From Verrucomicrobium spinosum DSM 4136 = JCM 18804 (GTDB taxonomy: Bacteria; Verrucomicrobiota; Verrucomicrobiia; Verrucomicrobiales; Verrucomicrobiaceae): DNA of 64,000 nt. Each line of letters opens with the position of its first letter. The stretch's first letter is position 1. Shown here piece after piece: positions 44,719-53,226 of the stretch. A program made the translations under genes and the position numbers. The DNA lies in the NCBI RefSeq assembly GCF_000172155.1, contig NZ_ABIZ01000001.1, positions 4,249,105-4,313,104 on the forward strand. The letters are read 5' to 3'. The notes beneath the pieces were generated by a model. The model ran no database searches, had not been told where the DNA came from, and saw nothing but the letters and a program-made list of their open reading frames with translations.

Positions 44719-46404
44719 ATGAGCACCCGTTACGCCCTCGGTATTGATTACGGTACGAATTCCTGCCGCTCCCTTTTGGTAAACCTGAATGACGGGTCCG
44801 AAGTCGGTTCGACCGTCTTCAACTACCCCAGTGGCGATATGGGCGTGCTGACCGATCCCCGTGATCCCAATGTCGCCCGTCAGAATCCACAGGACTACTT
44901 GGACGGACTCGAAGCCGTGATTCGTGGAGCGTTGTCCCAAGCCAACGCCAAAATTTCCGACTTTGACCCCGGCGCAGTCGTCGGCATTGGTATCGACACG
45001 ACGGGCAGCACCCCTATCCCGGTCAACCAACAAGGCACCCCATTGGGACTTCTCCCTGAGTTCAAGGGCGTGCTTAACGCCATGGTGTGGTTGTGGAAGG
45101 ATCACACCAGCCATGAGGAAGCCGCCGAGATCACCCGTCTTGGTCACGAGATCCGGCCCAACATCATCGCCAAGTGCGGCGGCATTTATTCCAGCGAATG
45201 GTGGTGGAGCAAGATTCTCCACCTTCGCCGGACGGATCCAGCAGTGTTTGAAGCGGCCTACTCCTGGGTGGAGCATTGCGACTGGATTCCCGCCGTGCTC
45301 GCGGGCGACACGAATCCGCTCACCCTCAAGCGCAGCGTCTGCGCAGCGGGCCACAAGGCCCTGTTCAGCACAGAATGGGGCGGCCTGCCCGACAAGGAAT
45401 TCCTCACCCGTCTTGACCCCGCACTGGCAGATCTCAGGGACCGGCTGTACTCCGAGGCCCATGTGGCTGACACTTCCGCTGGCACGCTCTGCGCCGAGTG
45501 GGCCCAACGCTTGGGTCTCAGAGAAGGGATTGCCATCTCCGTCGGAGCCTTCGATGCCCACATGGGAGCCGTGGGAGCAGGCATCAAGGAAGGCACGCTG
45601 GTCAAGATCCTCGGCACCAGCACCTGCGACCTGATGATAGCCCCCAATGACCAGCCGCTCGCCGACATCCCCGGGGTATGCGGCATAGTGAATGGCTCGG
45701 TCATGGGCGGCCACTTCGGCATTGAAGCCGGCCAGAGCGCCGTGGGCGACATCTTCCTGTGGTTTGTGAATCAGTTGGTTCCTGAATCCTACGGCACCAC
45801 GGTGGGTGAAAAGTTCCAAAACATGGAGAAGGCGCTGGCCGGCCACAAGCCGGGTGCATCTGGCTTGCTCGCCCTGGACTGGAACAACGGCAACCGCACC
45901 GTCCTGGTCGATGCCCGCCTCACCGGCCTGCTCATCGGACAAACCCTGCACACCAAGGCTCACGAGATCTATCGTGCCTACATTGAGGCCACCGCCTTCG
46001 GCGCCCTCACGATCATCAAGCGCATCGAGGAATACGGCGTGCCAGTGAAGGAAGTGATCAACACCGGTGGACTCAGCATCAAGAACGAGACGCTGATGCA
46101 AATCTATGCTGACGCGATCGGCCGCCCCATGAAGGTCAGTCGCAGCGAGCAAACCTGTGCCTTGGGGGCAGCCATCTTCGGTGCCGCAGTCGCTGGCGTC
46201 GGCACCGTGGCGGAGATCCAGGCGAAGGTCACCGCCACCCGCGAGAAAGTTTACTACCCCATCCCAGAGAACCAAGCCATCTACGAGGAGCTCTACACCC
46301 TCTACCGCACCCTTCACGATGCCTTCGGCACCGCCGAATGGACCGGCCGACTGCACCATGTCATGAAGCGTCTCCTCGAAATTCGCGCTCTGCAAAGGAA
46401 GTAA
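44719..46404 (+). CDS. araB: ribulokinase
   Basis: 561 residues, the usual length for AraB. The FGGY-kinase fold is shown by GIDYGTNSCRS at 8-18, GIGIDTTGSTPIPV, LWKDHTSHEEAAEI, KILGTSTCDLM, and the C-terminal VINTGGLSIKNETLMQIYADAIGRP motif with EQTCALGAAIF. It phosphorylates L-ribulose to L-ribulose-5-phosphate in arabinose catabolism. The product is the substrate of AraD encoded 180 bases downstream. No L-arabinose isomerase or AraC regulator is in the window. Confidence 0.95.
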   Translation: MSTRYALGIDYGTNSCRSLLVNLNDGSEVGSTVFNYPSGDMGVLTDPRDPNVARQNPQDYLDGLEAVIRGALSQANAKISDFDPGAVVGIGIDTTGSTPIPVNQQGTPLGLLPEFKGVLNAMVWLWKDHTSHEEAAEITRLGHEIRPNIIAKCGGIYSSEWWWSKILHLRRTDPAVFEAAYSWVEHCDWIPAVLAGDTNPLTLKRSVCAAGHKALFSTEWGGLPDKEFLTRLDPALADLRDRLYSEAHVADTSAGTLCAEWAQRLGLREGIAISVGAFDAHMGAVGAGIKEGTLVKILGTSTCDLMIAPNDQPLADIPGVCGIVNGSVMGGHFGIEAGQSAVGDIFLWFVNQLVPESYGTTVGEKFQNMEKALAGHKPGASGLLALDWNNGNRTVLVDARLTGLLIGQTLHTKAHEIYRAYIEATAFGALTIIKRIEEYGVPVKEVINTGGLSIKNETLMQIYADAIGRPMKVSRSEQTCALGAAIFGAAVAGVGTVAEIQAKVTATREKVYYPIPENQAIYEELYTLYRTLHDAFGTAEWTGRLHHVMKRLLEIRALQRK

Positions 46405-46430
46405 GCCCACTCCCCCAACTTTCTCATCGG

Positions 46431-46562
46431 ATTAATCACAGAGAACACAGAGAGAAGCTCCAGAATCTCAATTCTGTAAATTCCGTTAGTTGTGTCCAAA
46501 AAATCAGCCTCATTCCCCGCCATCACGCCCCTTCTCCCATCTTGTTAATCCTGTCACAAAAA
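46431..46562. repeat. possible dispersed repeat remnant (ACAGAGAACACAGAG type)
   Basis: Between araB and araD the sequence has ATTAATCACAGAGAACACAGAGAGAA (46431-46456, given in two parts: an ATTAATC start and repeated ACAGAGA) and, at its right end, TTGTTAATCCTGTCACAAA (46542-46560). Such motifs recur as dispersed repeats in many environmental genomes. The match is from memory of motif style, so the assignment is tentative. Confidence 0.35.
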
Positions 46563-46584
46563 GCATCACGTCCCCTCGTTCCCA

Positions 46585-47283
46585 ATGTCCCTCGCCTCCC
46601 TCAAAGAAGAAGTCTGCGCCGCCAACCGTGCCCTCGAACCTAGCGGCCTGGTAAAACTCACTTGGGGAAATGTGAGCGGGATTGACCGGAGCCTGGGGCT
46701 CTGGTGCATCAAGCCCAGTGGCGTGGCCTACAGTGACCTCAAGCCCGAAGATCTGGTAGTGCTCGATCTGGACGGCAAGGTGGTGGAGGGCAAACTTCGC
46801 CCATCCTCCGATACCAAGACCCATCTTCACCTGTATCGCGAGTTCGCCGAGATCGGCGGTGTAACCCACACCCACTCTCCCTACGCCACGACGTTCTCCC
46901 AGGCCGGACGGGCGCTGCCCTGCTATGGCACGACCCATGCCGATCATTTCTTCGGGACCGTCCCCCTCGCCCGTGCTCTCACTCCAGAGGAAATCGCAGC
47001 CGACTATGAGCATCATACTGGCGTGGCGATCGTCGAGCGTTTTCGCGAACTTGGCTTGAACCCGATGGAGATGCCCGCTGTCCTCCAGATCCATCATGCG
47101 CCATTCAGTTGGGGAAAAAGCGCGATGGATTCCCTGAACAATAGCATTGCACTGGAGATGTGTGCCCAAATGGCCCTGGGGAGCCTCACGCTCAACCCAG
47201 AGTTGACGGCCATCCCTGACCATATTCTCAATAAACACCATTCCCGCAAGCATGGCCCTGGAGCCTACTACGGGCAGAAGTAA
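46585..47283 (+). CDS. araD: L-ribulose-5-phosphate 4-epimerase
   Basis: 232 residues, normal for the family. The class II aldolase-like fold is shown by LVKLTWGNVSGIDR, the zinc site GGVTHTHSPYATTFSQAGR and the second His stretch TTHADHFFGTVPLAR. The catalytic Tyr region near the C-terminus (GPGAYYGQ) matches AraD. It converts L-ribulose-5-phosphate to D-xylulose-5-phosphate for the pentose phosphate pathway and works with the ribulokinase just upstream. Confidence 0.94.
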   Translation: MSLASLKEEVCAANRALEPSGLVKLTWGNVSGIDRSLGLWCIKPSGVAYSDLKPEDLVVLDLDGKVVEGKLRPSSDTKTHLHLYREFAEIGGVTHTHSPYATTFSQAGRALPCYGTTHADHFFGTVPLARALTPEEIAADYEHHTGVAIVERFRELGLNPMEMPAVLQIHHAPFSWGKSAMDSLNNSIALEMCAQMALGSLTLNPELTAIPDHILNKHHSRKHGPGAYYGQK

Positions 47284-47357
47284 TTGAGCGTGAGCCTCAT
47301 CTATCTGGGAATCTAAAAACTTCCCAACATTCGGCACGGTCGGGAGTCGGACATAAC

Positions 47358-47375
47358 CCCCCCTCCCAAGGGGGG
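47358..47375. terminator. possible GC hairpin after araD
   Basis: CCCCCC (47358-47363) can pair with GGGGGG (47370-47375) around a 6-base loop, 74 bases after the araD stop. There is no clear U tract, so termination is only possible. Confidence 0.35.
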
Positions 47376-47465
47376 CCTGACCCCAATTCCGATTTTCCCC
47401 TTGCCCCACCTTTCAAACCGTGGCTAATCGGGGTGCACCAACCCTTCTATTCTACACATTTCCTC

Positions 47466-48710
47466 ATGACAGACCGTCGTATCGTCATCACCGGCATTGG
47501 CGTTGTTTCCCCTCTCGGAAACAACAAGGATGACTTCTGGAAGAACCTCGTCGCCGGCAAGAGCGGGATCCGTTTTATCAAAGCTTTCGATACGGAGCAG
47601 TACGACACGAAGTTCGGTGGCGAAGTCGTGGACTTCGATCCCAAGGCGTACTTCAAAGATTTCAAGGACGCCCGTCGCGCTGACCGATTTACGCAACTCT
47701 CCGTGGGCGCGGCCAAGATGGCTGTGGCCGAGAGCGGCATCGACTCCTCCAGCACCCCGCCGGAACGCATCGGCGTCATGCTGGGCAGCGGCATCGGCGG
47801 CCTGACCACTTTGGAGAACAACCACACGCTTCTCATCACAAAGAGCCCCTCCCGCGTCTCCCCTTTCACCATCCCGATGATGATCGGCAACATCGCGAGT
47901 GGCATGCTCTCGATGGAATACGGCTTCCTTGGGCCGAACATGTGCATCACCACGGCCTGTGCCACCTCCAACCACTGCATCGGTGAAGCTTGGCGCATTC
48001 TGAAATTCGGCGATGCCGATGTGATCATTGCCGGCGGCTCCGAAGCCTCCATCGCCCCCATGGGTCTGGCTGGTTTCGGCAACATGAAGGCTCTGAGCAC
48101 CCGCAACGATGCTCCGGAAAAAGCCAGCCGTCCGTTTGACCGTGATCGTGACGGCTTTGTCATGGGCGAAGGTGCCGGCGTCGTGGTGCTTGAAGAATAT
48201 GAGCACGCCAAGAAGCGCGGGGCTCACATCTATTGTGAACTCGTCGGCTACGGCCTCAGCGCCGATGCCTACCACCTCTCCGCCCCGCTTCCCGACGGGT
48301 CCGGCGCGGCCCGATGCATGAACATGGCCCTCGGCCATGCGAAGATGAATGCGAACGAGGTCAGCTACGTGAATGCCCACGCCACCAGCACCCCGGTGGG
48401 TGACATCTGCGAAGTCCAGGCCATCAAGCGCACCTTCGGTGACTACGCCAAGAACGGCCTCCTCGTCAGCGCCACCAAGTCCATGACCGGTCACCTGCTC
48501 GGGGCCGCTGGCGGTATTGAGCTTGCTGCCAGCATCCTTTCCATCCGCGACCAGGTCATCCCGCCCACGATCAATGTGGAAAACCAGGATCCGGAATGCG
48601 ATCTCGACGTGGTGCCAAACGTAGCCCGTGAAGCCAAGGTCAATGCAGCTCTCAGCAACTCGTTCGGATTTGGTGGCCACAATGCGGCCCTCCTGGTGCG
48701 GAAACTCTGA
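47466..48710 (+). CDS. fabF: beta-ketoacyl-ACP synthase II
   Basis: 414 residues from the ATG at 47466. The condensing-enzyme active site is intact: catalytic C165 in TTACATSNHCIGEAW, the two His in VNAHATSTPVGD and KSMTGHLLGAAGG, and the C-terminal NSFGFGGHNAALLV. It extends acyl chains in fatty-acid synthesis. Acyl carrier protein and other fab genes are not adjacent, so this copy is isolated. A strong terminator follows. Confidence 0.95.
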   Translation: MTDRRIVITGIGVVSPLGNNKDDFWKNLVAGKSGIRFIKAFDTEQYDTKFGGEVVDFDPKAYFKDFKDARRADRFTQLSVGAAKMAVAESGIDSSSTPPERIGVMLGSGIGGLTTLENNHTLLITKSPSRVSPFTIPMMIGNIASGMLSMEYGFLGPNMCITTACATSNHCIGEAWRILKFGDADVIIAGGSEASIAPMGLAGFGNMKALSTRNDAPEKASRPFDRDRDGFVMGEGAGVVVLEEYEHAKKRGAHIYCELVGYGLSADAYHLSAPLPDGSGAARCMNMALGHAKMNANEVSYVNAHATSTPVGDICEVQAIKRTFGDYAKNGLLVSATKSMTGHLLGAAGGIELAASILSIRDQVIPPTINVENQDPECDLDVVPNVAREAKVNAALSNSFGFGGHNAALLVRKL

Positions 48711-48738
48711 TCCTCTGATCCCCACCCGTTGACTCTTT

Positions 48739-48775
48739 AAAAGCATCACTTGCCCCGGCAGGTGGTGCTTTTTTG
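48739..48775 (+). terminator. rho-independent terminator of fabF
   Basis: AAAAGCATCACTTGC (48739-48753) pairs with GCAGGTGGTGCTTTT (48758-48772), with two G-U wobbles on the plus-strand RNA, and a T run follows. It lies 28 bases after the fabF stop. Confidence 0.88.
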
Positions 48776-49019
48776 TGCCCTCCGGCGAAACCCAGCAGGG
48801 CACCCCATTCCGCCCCGAACGTTTGGCAATAGAAGGAGTCCAAAAATGGCACTCCGCTCGATATTAAAAAGTACCGCTCTGCGTGAAAGACTGGGAATTT
48901 CAAGGCGGTGCCCGCAACTTTTCATTCGATTAAACAAGAGTTTTCCATCATACTGTATCGAACAGCAGGTTCCCTGGCTTGATCGCCCTCGTGACCTGCC
49001 GATTGCGCCGCCGCACCGC

Positions 49020-49562
49020 ATGAGCCCTTCCCTCCGCGCCCTCCAGGCTAACATCACCACCCTGCCCGTGGATGCCATTGTCAATGCGGCCAACTCCTCG
49101 CTGCTGGGCGGAGGAGGAGTGGATGGTGCCATTCACCGCGCTGCTGGCCCCGAGCTGTTGAACCAATGTCGATTGCTGGGTGGCTGCAAAACCGGCGATG
49201 CCAAGCTGACCATGGGTTACCAGCTCCCGGCAAAGTTCGTCATCCACACCGTAGGCCCAGTCTGGCGCGGCGGGCAGGAAGGGGAACCTGAGTTGCTGGC
49301 TTCCTGCTACCGCCTATCCCTGAGACTCGCCTCTTCCAACGGTGTCCGTACGATTGCCTTCCCCTGCATCAGCACCGGCATCTACGGCTATCCCGTGGAA
49401 CTTGCAGCGGAGATTGCCCTCCACATCGCCAGGGAGGAATCGACCCGTGACACCGGGATCGAGGAGATTCTCTTCTGCTGTTTCTCCGCGCGTGACTTAA
49501 AAGTTTACACCCGCCTCCTTGAAACTTCGAAGTCAGCCCCCACTTTGAGTCTTGCCCATTGA
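49020..49562 (+). CDS. macro domain protein, O-acetyl-ADP-ribose deacetylase type
   Basis: 180 residues from the ATG at 49020. The macro-domain ADP-ribose site is [27 protein letters not shown], with the second loop STGIYGYP. This class (MacroD/YmdB-like) removes acetyl or mono-ADP-ribose groups. An in-frame ATG at 48846 has a good AGGAG site 8 bases upstream and would add about 58 untypical residues; the shorter start fits the family better. The 309 bases between fabF and this start hold the fabF terminator and no other gene. Confidence 0.9.
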   Translation: MSPSLRALQANITTLPVDAIVNAANSSLLGGGGVDGAIHRAAGPELLNQCRLLGGCKTGDAKLTMGYQLPAKFVIHTVGPVWRGGQEGEPELLASCYRLSLRLASSNGVRTIAFPCISTGIYGYPVELAAEIALHIAREESTRDTGIEEILFCCFSARDLKVYTRLLETSKSAPTLSLAH

Positions 49563-49569
49563 CCCTGCC

Positions 49570-50055
49570 ATGAGGTCACGCTTCTACTGCATTTTTCTCA
49601 TCGCCTCATCGCTCTTCCTGCTGATGACGGTCATCCTGCCTGTCTTGAGCGTGGCCGCCAAGCACGGCATCAACGACGAAGAGTGGACGAACATCCAGCG
49701 TCGCGGTCTGCCCAGCAGCGCCGCCTTCATGACCTGGACTTCGTGGTCTCCAGCGGACGGCGCCATCTTCTCGATCCCGGTGGATGATTCCGGCGGCCCT
49801 CCCCCACCCCTTATCGAGTATCGCATTGGCACAGGGCAAACCTGGCTTTTTGATTTCAATTTCTACCAAGGGCGCTACAAGAACACCAACGGGCAGTGGC
49901 AGGTGATTCCGGCCCGCGGTCCGCTCTGGGGCGTGCAGATCCACTGGCACTGGACCTGGATCGCGATGGGTCTGGCTGTTCTGACCACGGTCATCTTTGT
50001 CCTGCTAAAGCCCACTTACGAGCCGACGGGGGCCGAAATGCCGCTTCACACCTGA
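49570..50055 (+). CDS. membrane protein of unknown function with two helices
   Basis: About 161 residues from the ATG at 49570, 7 bases after the macro-domain stop; a TTG at 49552 overlaps that gene. An N-terminal membrane segment (FYCIFLIASSLFLLMTVILPVL) and a C-terminal one (WTWIAMGLAVLTTVIFVLL) flank a roughly 95-residue extracytoplasmic domain rich in Trp, Pro and Gly (FMTWTSWSPADGAIFSIPVDD). No family was recognised. It probably shares a transcript with the macro-domain gene; the last 10 bases overlap the convergent isomerase gene. Confidence 0.7.
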   Translation: MRSRFYCIFLIASSLFLLMTVILPVLSVAAKHGINDEEWTNIQRRGLPSSAAFMTWTSWSPADGAIFSIPVDDSGGPPPPLIEYRIGTGQTWLFDFNFYQGRYKNTNGQWQVIPARGPLWGVQIHWHWTWIAMGLAVLTTVIFVLLKPTYEPTGAEMPLHT

Positions 50056-50978
50056 CCAAACGCCTTGCGCAGCAAGGCCAGACTTTTAGGAATCGCACTC
50101 AGCGGATCTTCCTTCCCTTCAAATTCCAGCGAGACATAGCCGGTAAATCCGGCCTTCTGCATGATGCTGGCGATCCGGTCATAGTCGAGGTCGAGCGTGT
50201 ACCAGGTGCCGCCACCATAGTACGTCTTTGCCTGGAGCAGCACGGTGTCCGGTGCCAGGAGCGCCAGCCGGTCATAAGGGTCCTCCAGGAAACAACCCGT
50301 ATCCAGTGTAACTTTGAGCCAGGGGGAATTCACCGCATCCACGACCCGCTTCACGCCCTGGGGAGTGCGGCCCAGACCCCAGTGGTTTTCCAGTCCCATG
50401 ATCACCCCTCGCTTCCCCGCCTCGGCCGCGAGCCCGCCGTAAGCTTCGATCACCCACTCAAACGCATTTTCTTTTGTATAGCCAGGGAGCGGATCATCCT
50501 CGCCCCGCCGCGCCATCAGCTCATCGAAATTCTTGGTCGTACCCCACGTGCCAGAATTCACCCGCATCGTGGGAATCCCCAACTGATACGCCTGCTCCAG
50601 GCAGTCCACCGTGTGGTCGTAGTTCTTCTTTCGCTTCTCCTTGTCTGGCGAGAGAAAACCCTGGTGGGTGGAATAACCCATGAGGTCGAGGCCAAGAACA
50701 AACGCCTGCCGCTTGATCTTGAACAGCTCTGCGGGCTCATAGGAAGTCAACTGCCGCTGTAGCACTTCGAAACCATCGAACCCCATCCGCGCCGCATGCT
50801 CCAGACAAACATCCATCGGGCGCAGGGCCTCCCGATTGAAGCCCCAGAAGGAATAGGAAGAAACGCCGATCCGGTTAGGGCGTAGCTTGGGTGAGACTTC
50901 CGCCGCCGAGGAAAGGCTTCCCACTGTGGCGAGTGAACCAAGCGCAGCACTCGAAGCAACAAATTGACGGCGATTCAT
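50046..50978 (-). CDS. exported sugar phosphate isomerase/epimerase-like TIM-barrel protein
   Basis: About 310 residues from the ATG at 50978, preceded by a GAGGGA site. The N-terminus is a twin-arginine signal (NRRQFVASSAALGSLATVGS). The rest is a xylose-isomerase-like (AP endonuclease 2-type) TIM barrel: GFDGFEVLQRQL, MRVNSGTWGT, GVIMGLENHWGLGRTPQGVKR with the metal-ligand Glu, and TGYVSLEFEGKEDP. Tat-exported members are frequent in Verrucomicrobiota and Planctomycetes, where they probably act on sugars. A true substrate is unknown. Confidence 0.85.
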   Translation of the reverse strand: MNRRQFVASSAALGSLATVGSLSSAAEVSPKLRPNRIGVSSYSFWGFNREALRPMDVCLEHAARMGFDGFEVLQRQLTSYEPAELFKIKRQAFVLGLDLMGYSTHQGFLSPDKEKRKKNYDHTVDCLEQAYQLGIPTMRVNSGTWGTTKNFDELMARRGEDDPLPGYTKENAFEWVIEAYGGLAAEAGKRGVIMGLENHWGLGRTPQGVKRVVDAVNSPWLKVTLDTGCFLEDPYDRLALLAPDTVLLQAKTYYGGGTWYTLDLDYDRIASIMQKAGFTGYVSLEFEGKEDPLSAIPKSLALLRKAFGQV

Positions 50979-51142
50979 TCCCTCGAGAGTAAACACATCT
51001 TGTCGGGTGGAATCAATCCTCGAACGAGATTGACCGGTTTTGTCAGCATGGAAGCATTGACGTGCCATCGCGGCCGTCCTACCTCTTGTCGTCTTCAGAG
51101 GGTTTCGCTTCGGACGCCCTCCCCCCCTCTCTCCATCTCCCC

Positions 51143-51586
51143 ATGCCCAGCTCCTTTAGCGGAATTGGATCGATCTACTACGGCCAGCGTCATTTTCGAC
51201 CTGACGGCTCATACGTCACGACGGAATGGCTGATCTTTTTCTACTTTCCTGTCTTCCCCATACGGAGCCTCAGGGTTCTCAGAAATCCACAGGCCGACCG
51301 CCATTCACTGATCGACAACGGCATAGGTTACCGTGTCCTGGCCCAAGAGCGCCTCTGCTGGTCTCAGGTCATTTCAACCTATGGATTTGTCATTGGAAGC
51401 CAGATCTGGATGGTATTCGTCATCGGAGTGTTAGCAGCGTCTTCCGAAGTCTGGAAAGAGTATGAACTTGCAGCGGTGTTTGCTGCAGCCCTTGTGGTAG
51501 CTATTCCCTTCCTCCTGGTCCTTTGGTTTCGCATTAAAAACAAGAACGCTGCCATGGCCAACCCACAATTCGACTCACAGAGTTAG
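51143..51586 (+). CDS. small membrane protein with GxxYYGxRxFxxDGSYxTTEW motif
   Basis: About 147 residues from the ATG at 51143; upstream in-frame starts overlap the divergent promoter region. The N-terminal motif FSGIGSIYYGQRHFRPDGSY followed by VTTEWLIFFYFPVFPIRSLRV is a recurrent feature of uncharacterised small proteins. Two membrane helices follow (about 78-100 and 112-132), then a short basic tail. No function is known. It stands alone between the isomerase and the next minus-strand gene. Confidence 0.75.
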   Translation: MPSSFSGIGSIYYGQRHFRPDGSYVTTEWLIFFYFPVFPIRSLRVLRNPQADRHSLIDNGIGYRVLAQERLCWSQVISTYGFVIGSQIWMVFVIGVLAASSEVWKEYELAAVFAAALVVAIPFLLVLWFRIKNKNAAMANPQFDSQS

Positions 51587-51693
51587 GGGTTTCGGATATC
51601 CTTCAGATGCCCCTCCACACACAGAGCTTGGAGTCGATACAAGACAGCCCAAGTCATTCCATTTCGGGATCCCATTGACAGGCCAGCTCAACT

Positions 51694-53082
51694 TTACTTG
51701 AGCACATCCCGCACGTACAACTCAGACACGGGCTGGCTCATGTAGTCTTCACCCAGCAACTTCTTCAGCTTGGCCACCGCCGTTTTCCGGTCATCGCCCG
51801 TGTTCTTCTCATGGCGGGCCCAGAATTCTTCCCACCAACCTTCGGGCTGCACCTTCACTCCGGCGTATTCCGTGACGCGGCCCGTCTCCCCACCCGTGAC
51901 CAGGCTGCCCACATAACTGCTCTGGGCATACACACGATCAATTTGGGCCTTGATGGCGGCCACATCGGCTTCCGACACCACCCCGTTGGAAGTGGCCTTG
52001 TAGAACTGGACCGTGACGCGTACGGGATAGTCAGGATCCCGGCGAATCGGAAGGTTGTCGATCTCTGTGAAAGGACCCTCCATTTCACCGTGGCCGATGA
52101 CGGCGTTCTCCACATCACTGGTGCGTGTCCGAGCCGCGCCCCCCGGAGCCGCGGGCATCGCTCCTTCGGACGCTCCGAGTGAGAAGCGACGAGGCCGCTC
52201 CTTTTGTTTCAGGGGCACTTGAATGAGGAGCACCATGTTCAGCCCGGTTTCCTCTCCCAGCTTGGGGGCCTGACCTTCGGGACCAGCCTCCTTGGCGACC
52301 TTGGAGTCGGACTCCCGTTCACCGGTGAGACTTGCCCGTTGACCATTCGCATTGAAGAAGAGGCGTTGGCCCCAGGCACTGCCACTGGCAAAGGCGTCGC
52401 GTTTGTTGTCGATCACCGTCACACTCGTGCCTTCCCTGGTGCACAAGATGGTCAACACCGCGGGATCTCCGCTGATGGACTGGTAGTTGAACAACACCGG
52501 GTTGAAGATCGCCTTGCCCTCCTTGGGAATCGGGAGGAAGCACGCCTGGGCACTCACCAGCACTTTGGAATCTCGTGCCGCCAGCAGGGACCGGGCTTGG
52601 CCGTCGTTTTTCCACGAACTCGGCTGGCTGAGGAAGTCCAGTGGGCTGGAAAGAAAATCCCTTAGAGAGACCCGCTGGAGACCCCGCCCCCGCTCATTGC
52701 CAACCAGCAGGGTGAAGGCGGCGGGATCGATGTCGCAAGACTTGTCATCGAAGTTGGGAAAGCGAATGACAGGCATGCAGGTGGTCTTGAATCCCCCTTT
52801 GGTCTCCCGTCCCACCTGGATGGTCATGTCACTGATGTTGGGACCGACGGATGAGCCCTTGAAACGCCCCGTGTCCTCCCAAGTCAGGTCCAGGACTTGC
52901 AGGCCACGCGCACGCGCCAGCTCTTGAGCCTTTCCCTCGCGCGACATGGTCGCGGTGCGTTCGATAGCCTTCTCATAGGGATCGCCAAACAAGGACAGGG
53001 CAGGTGCCGGGGGTGTTGCGGCCAGAAGTGCGGCAAGCCCCAGCGTCAAGCGGGTGCCTCTATGGGTGAAAATCATTTTCAT
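51694..53082 (-). CDS. exported protein of unknown function
   Basis: About 462 residues from the ATG at 53082; another ATG lies 6 bases in. A signal peptide (LTLGLAALLAATPPAPA) precedes a mature domain with no motif recognised. The N-terminal part has MTIQVGRETKGGFKTTCMPVIR-like strands, then FFNANGQRASL and a region with repeated Pro and Ala; the C-terminal part contains YPVRVTVQFYKATSNGVVSEAD and GWWEEFWARHEK. It is not obviously enzymatic. It is divergent from the CrtI-like gene. Confidence 0.65.
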   Translation of the reverse strand: MKMIFTHRGTRLTLGLAALLAATPPAPALSLFGDPYEKAIERTATMSREGKAQELARARGLQVLDLTWEDTGRFKGSSVGPNISDMTIQVGRETKGGFKTTCMPVIRFPNFDDKSCDIDPAAFTLLVGNERGRGLQRVSLRDFLSSPLDFLSQPSSWKNDGQARSLLAARDSKVLVSAQACFLPIPKEGKAIFNPVLFNYQSISGDPAVLTILCTREGTSVTVIDNKRDAFASGSAWGQRLFFNANGQRASLTGERESDSKVAKEAGPEGQAPKLGEETGLNMVLLIQVPLKQKERPRRFSLGASEGAMPAAPGGAARTRTSDVENAVIGHGEMEGPFTEIDNLPIRRDPDYPVRVTVQFYKATSNGVVSEADVAAIKAQIDRVYAQSSYVGSLVTGGETGRVTEYAGVKVQPEGWWEEFWARHEKNTGDDRKTAVAKLKKLLGEDYMSQPVSELYVRDVLK

Positions 53083-53226
53083 AGGTGGCGGGGAGGTCTC
53101 TGGAGAGGCATGACGGCCTCCCTGAGCGTTTCTTGTCAGATTCCCCTCGCCTGTGACCGGGGCCATCTCGCGGCACATTGCCACTGGCGCATCCACCGCA
53201 TCCCCCTATGCTGAGCTACTACACGT

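Noticed and set aside
44692-46410. Long minus-strand frame opposite araB (about 570 codons)
   Set aside because: AraB on the plus strand has every family motif; the opposite frame is a compositional shadow.
47424-48803. Long minus-strand frame opposite fabF
   Set aside because: FabF has its full active site on the plus strand; the antisense peptide has no recognisable features.
48846-49019. N-terminal extension of the macro-domain protein, with a good ribosome site at 48834-48838
   Set aside because: The added residues have no match to the macro-domain start pattern; kept only as an alternative.
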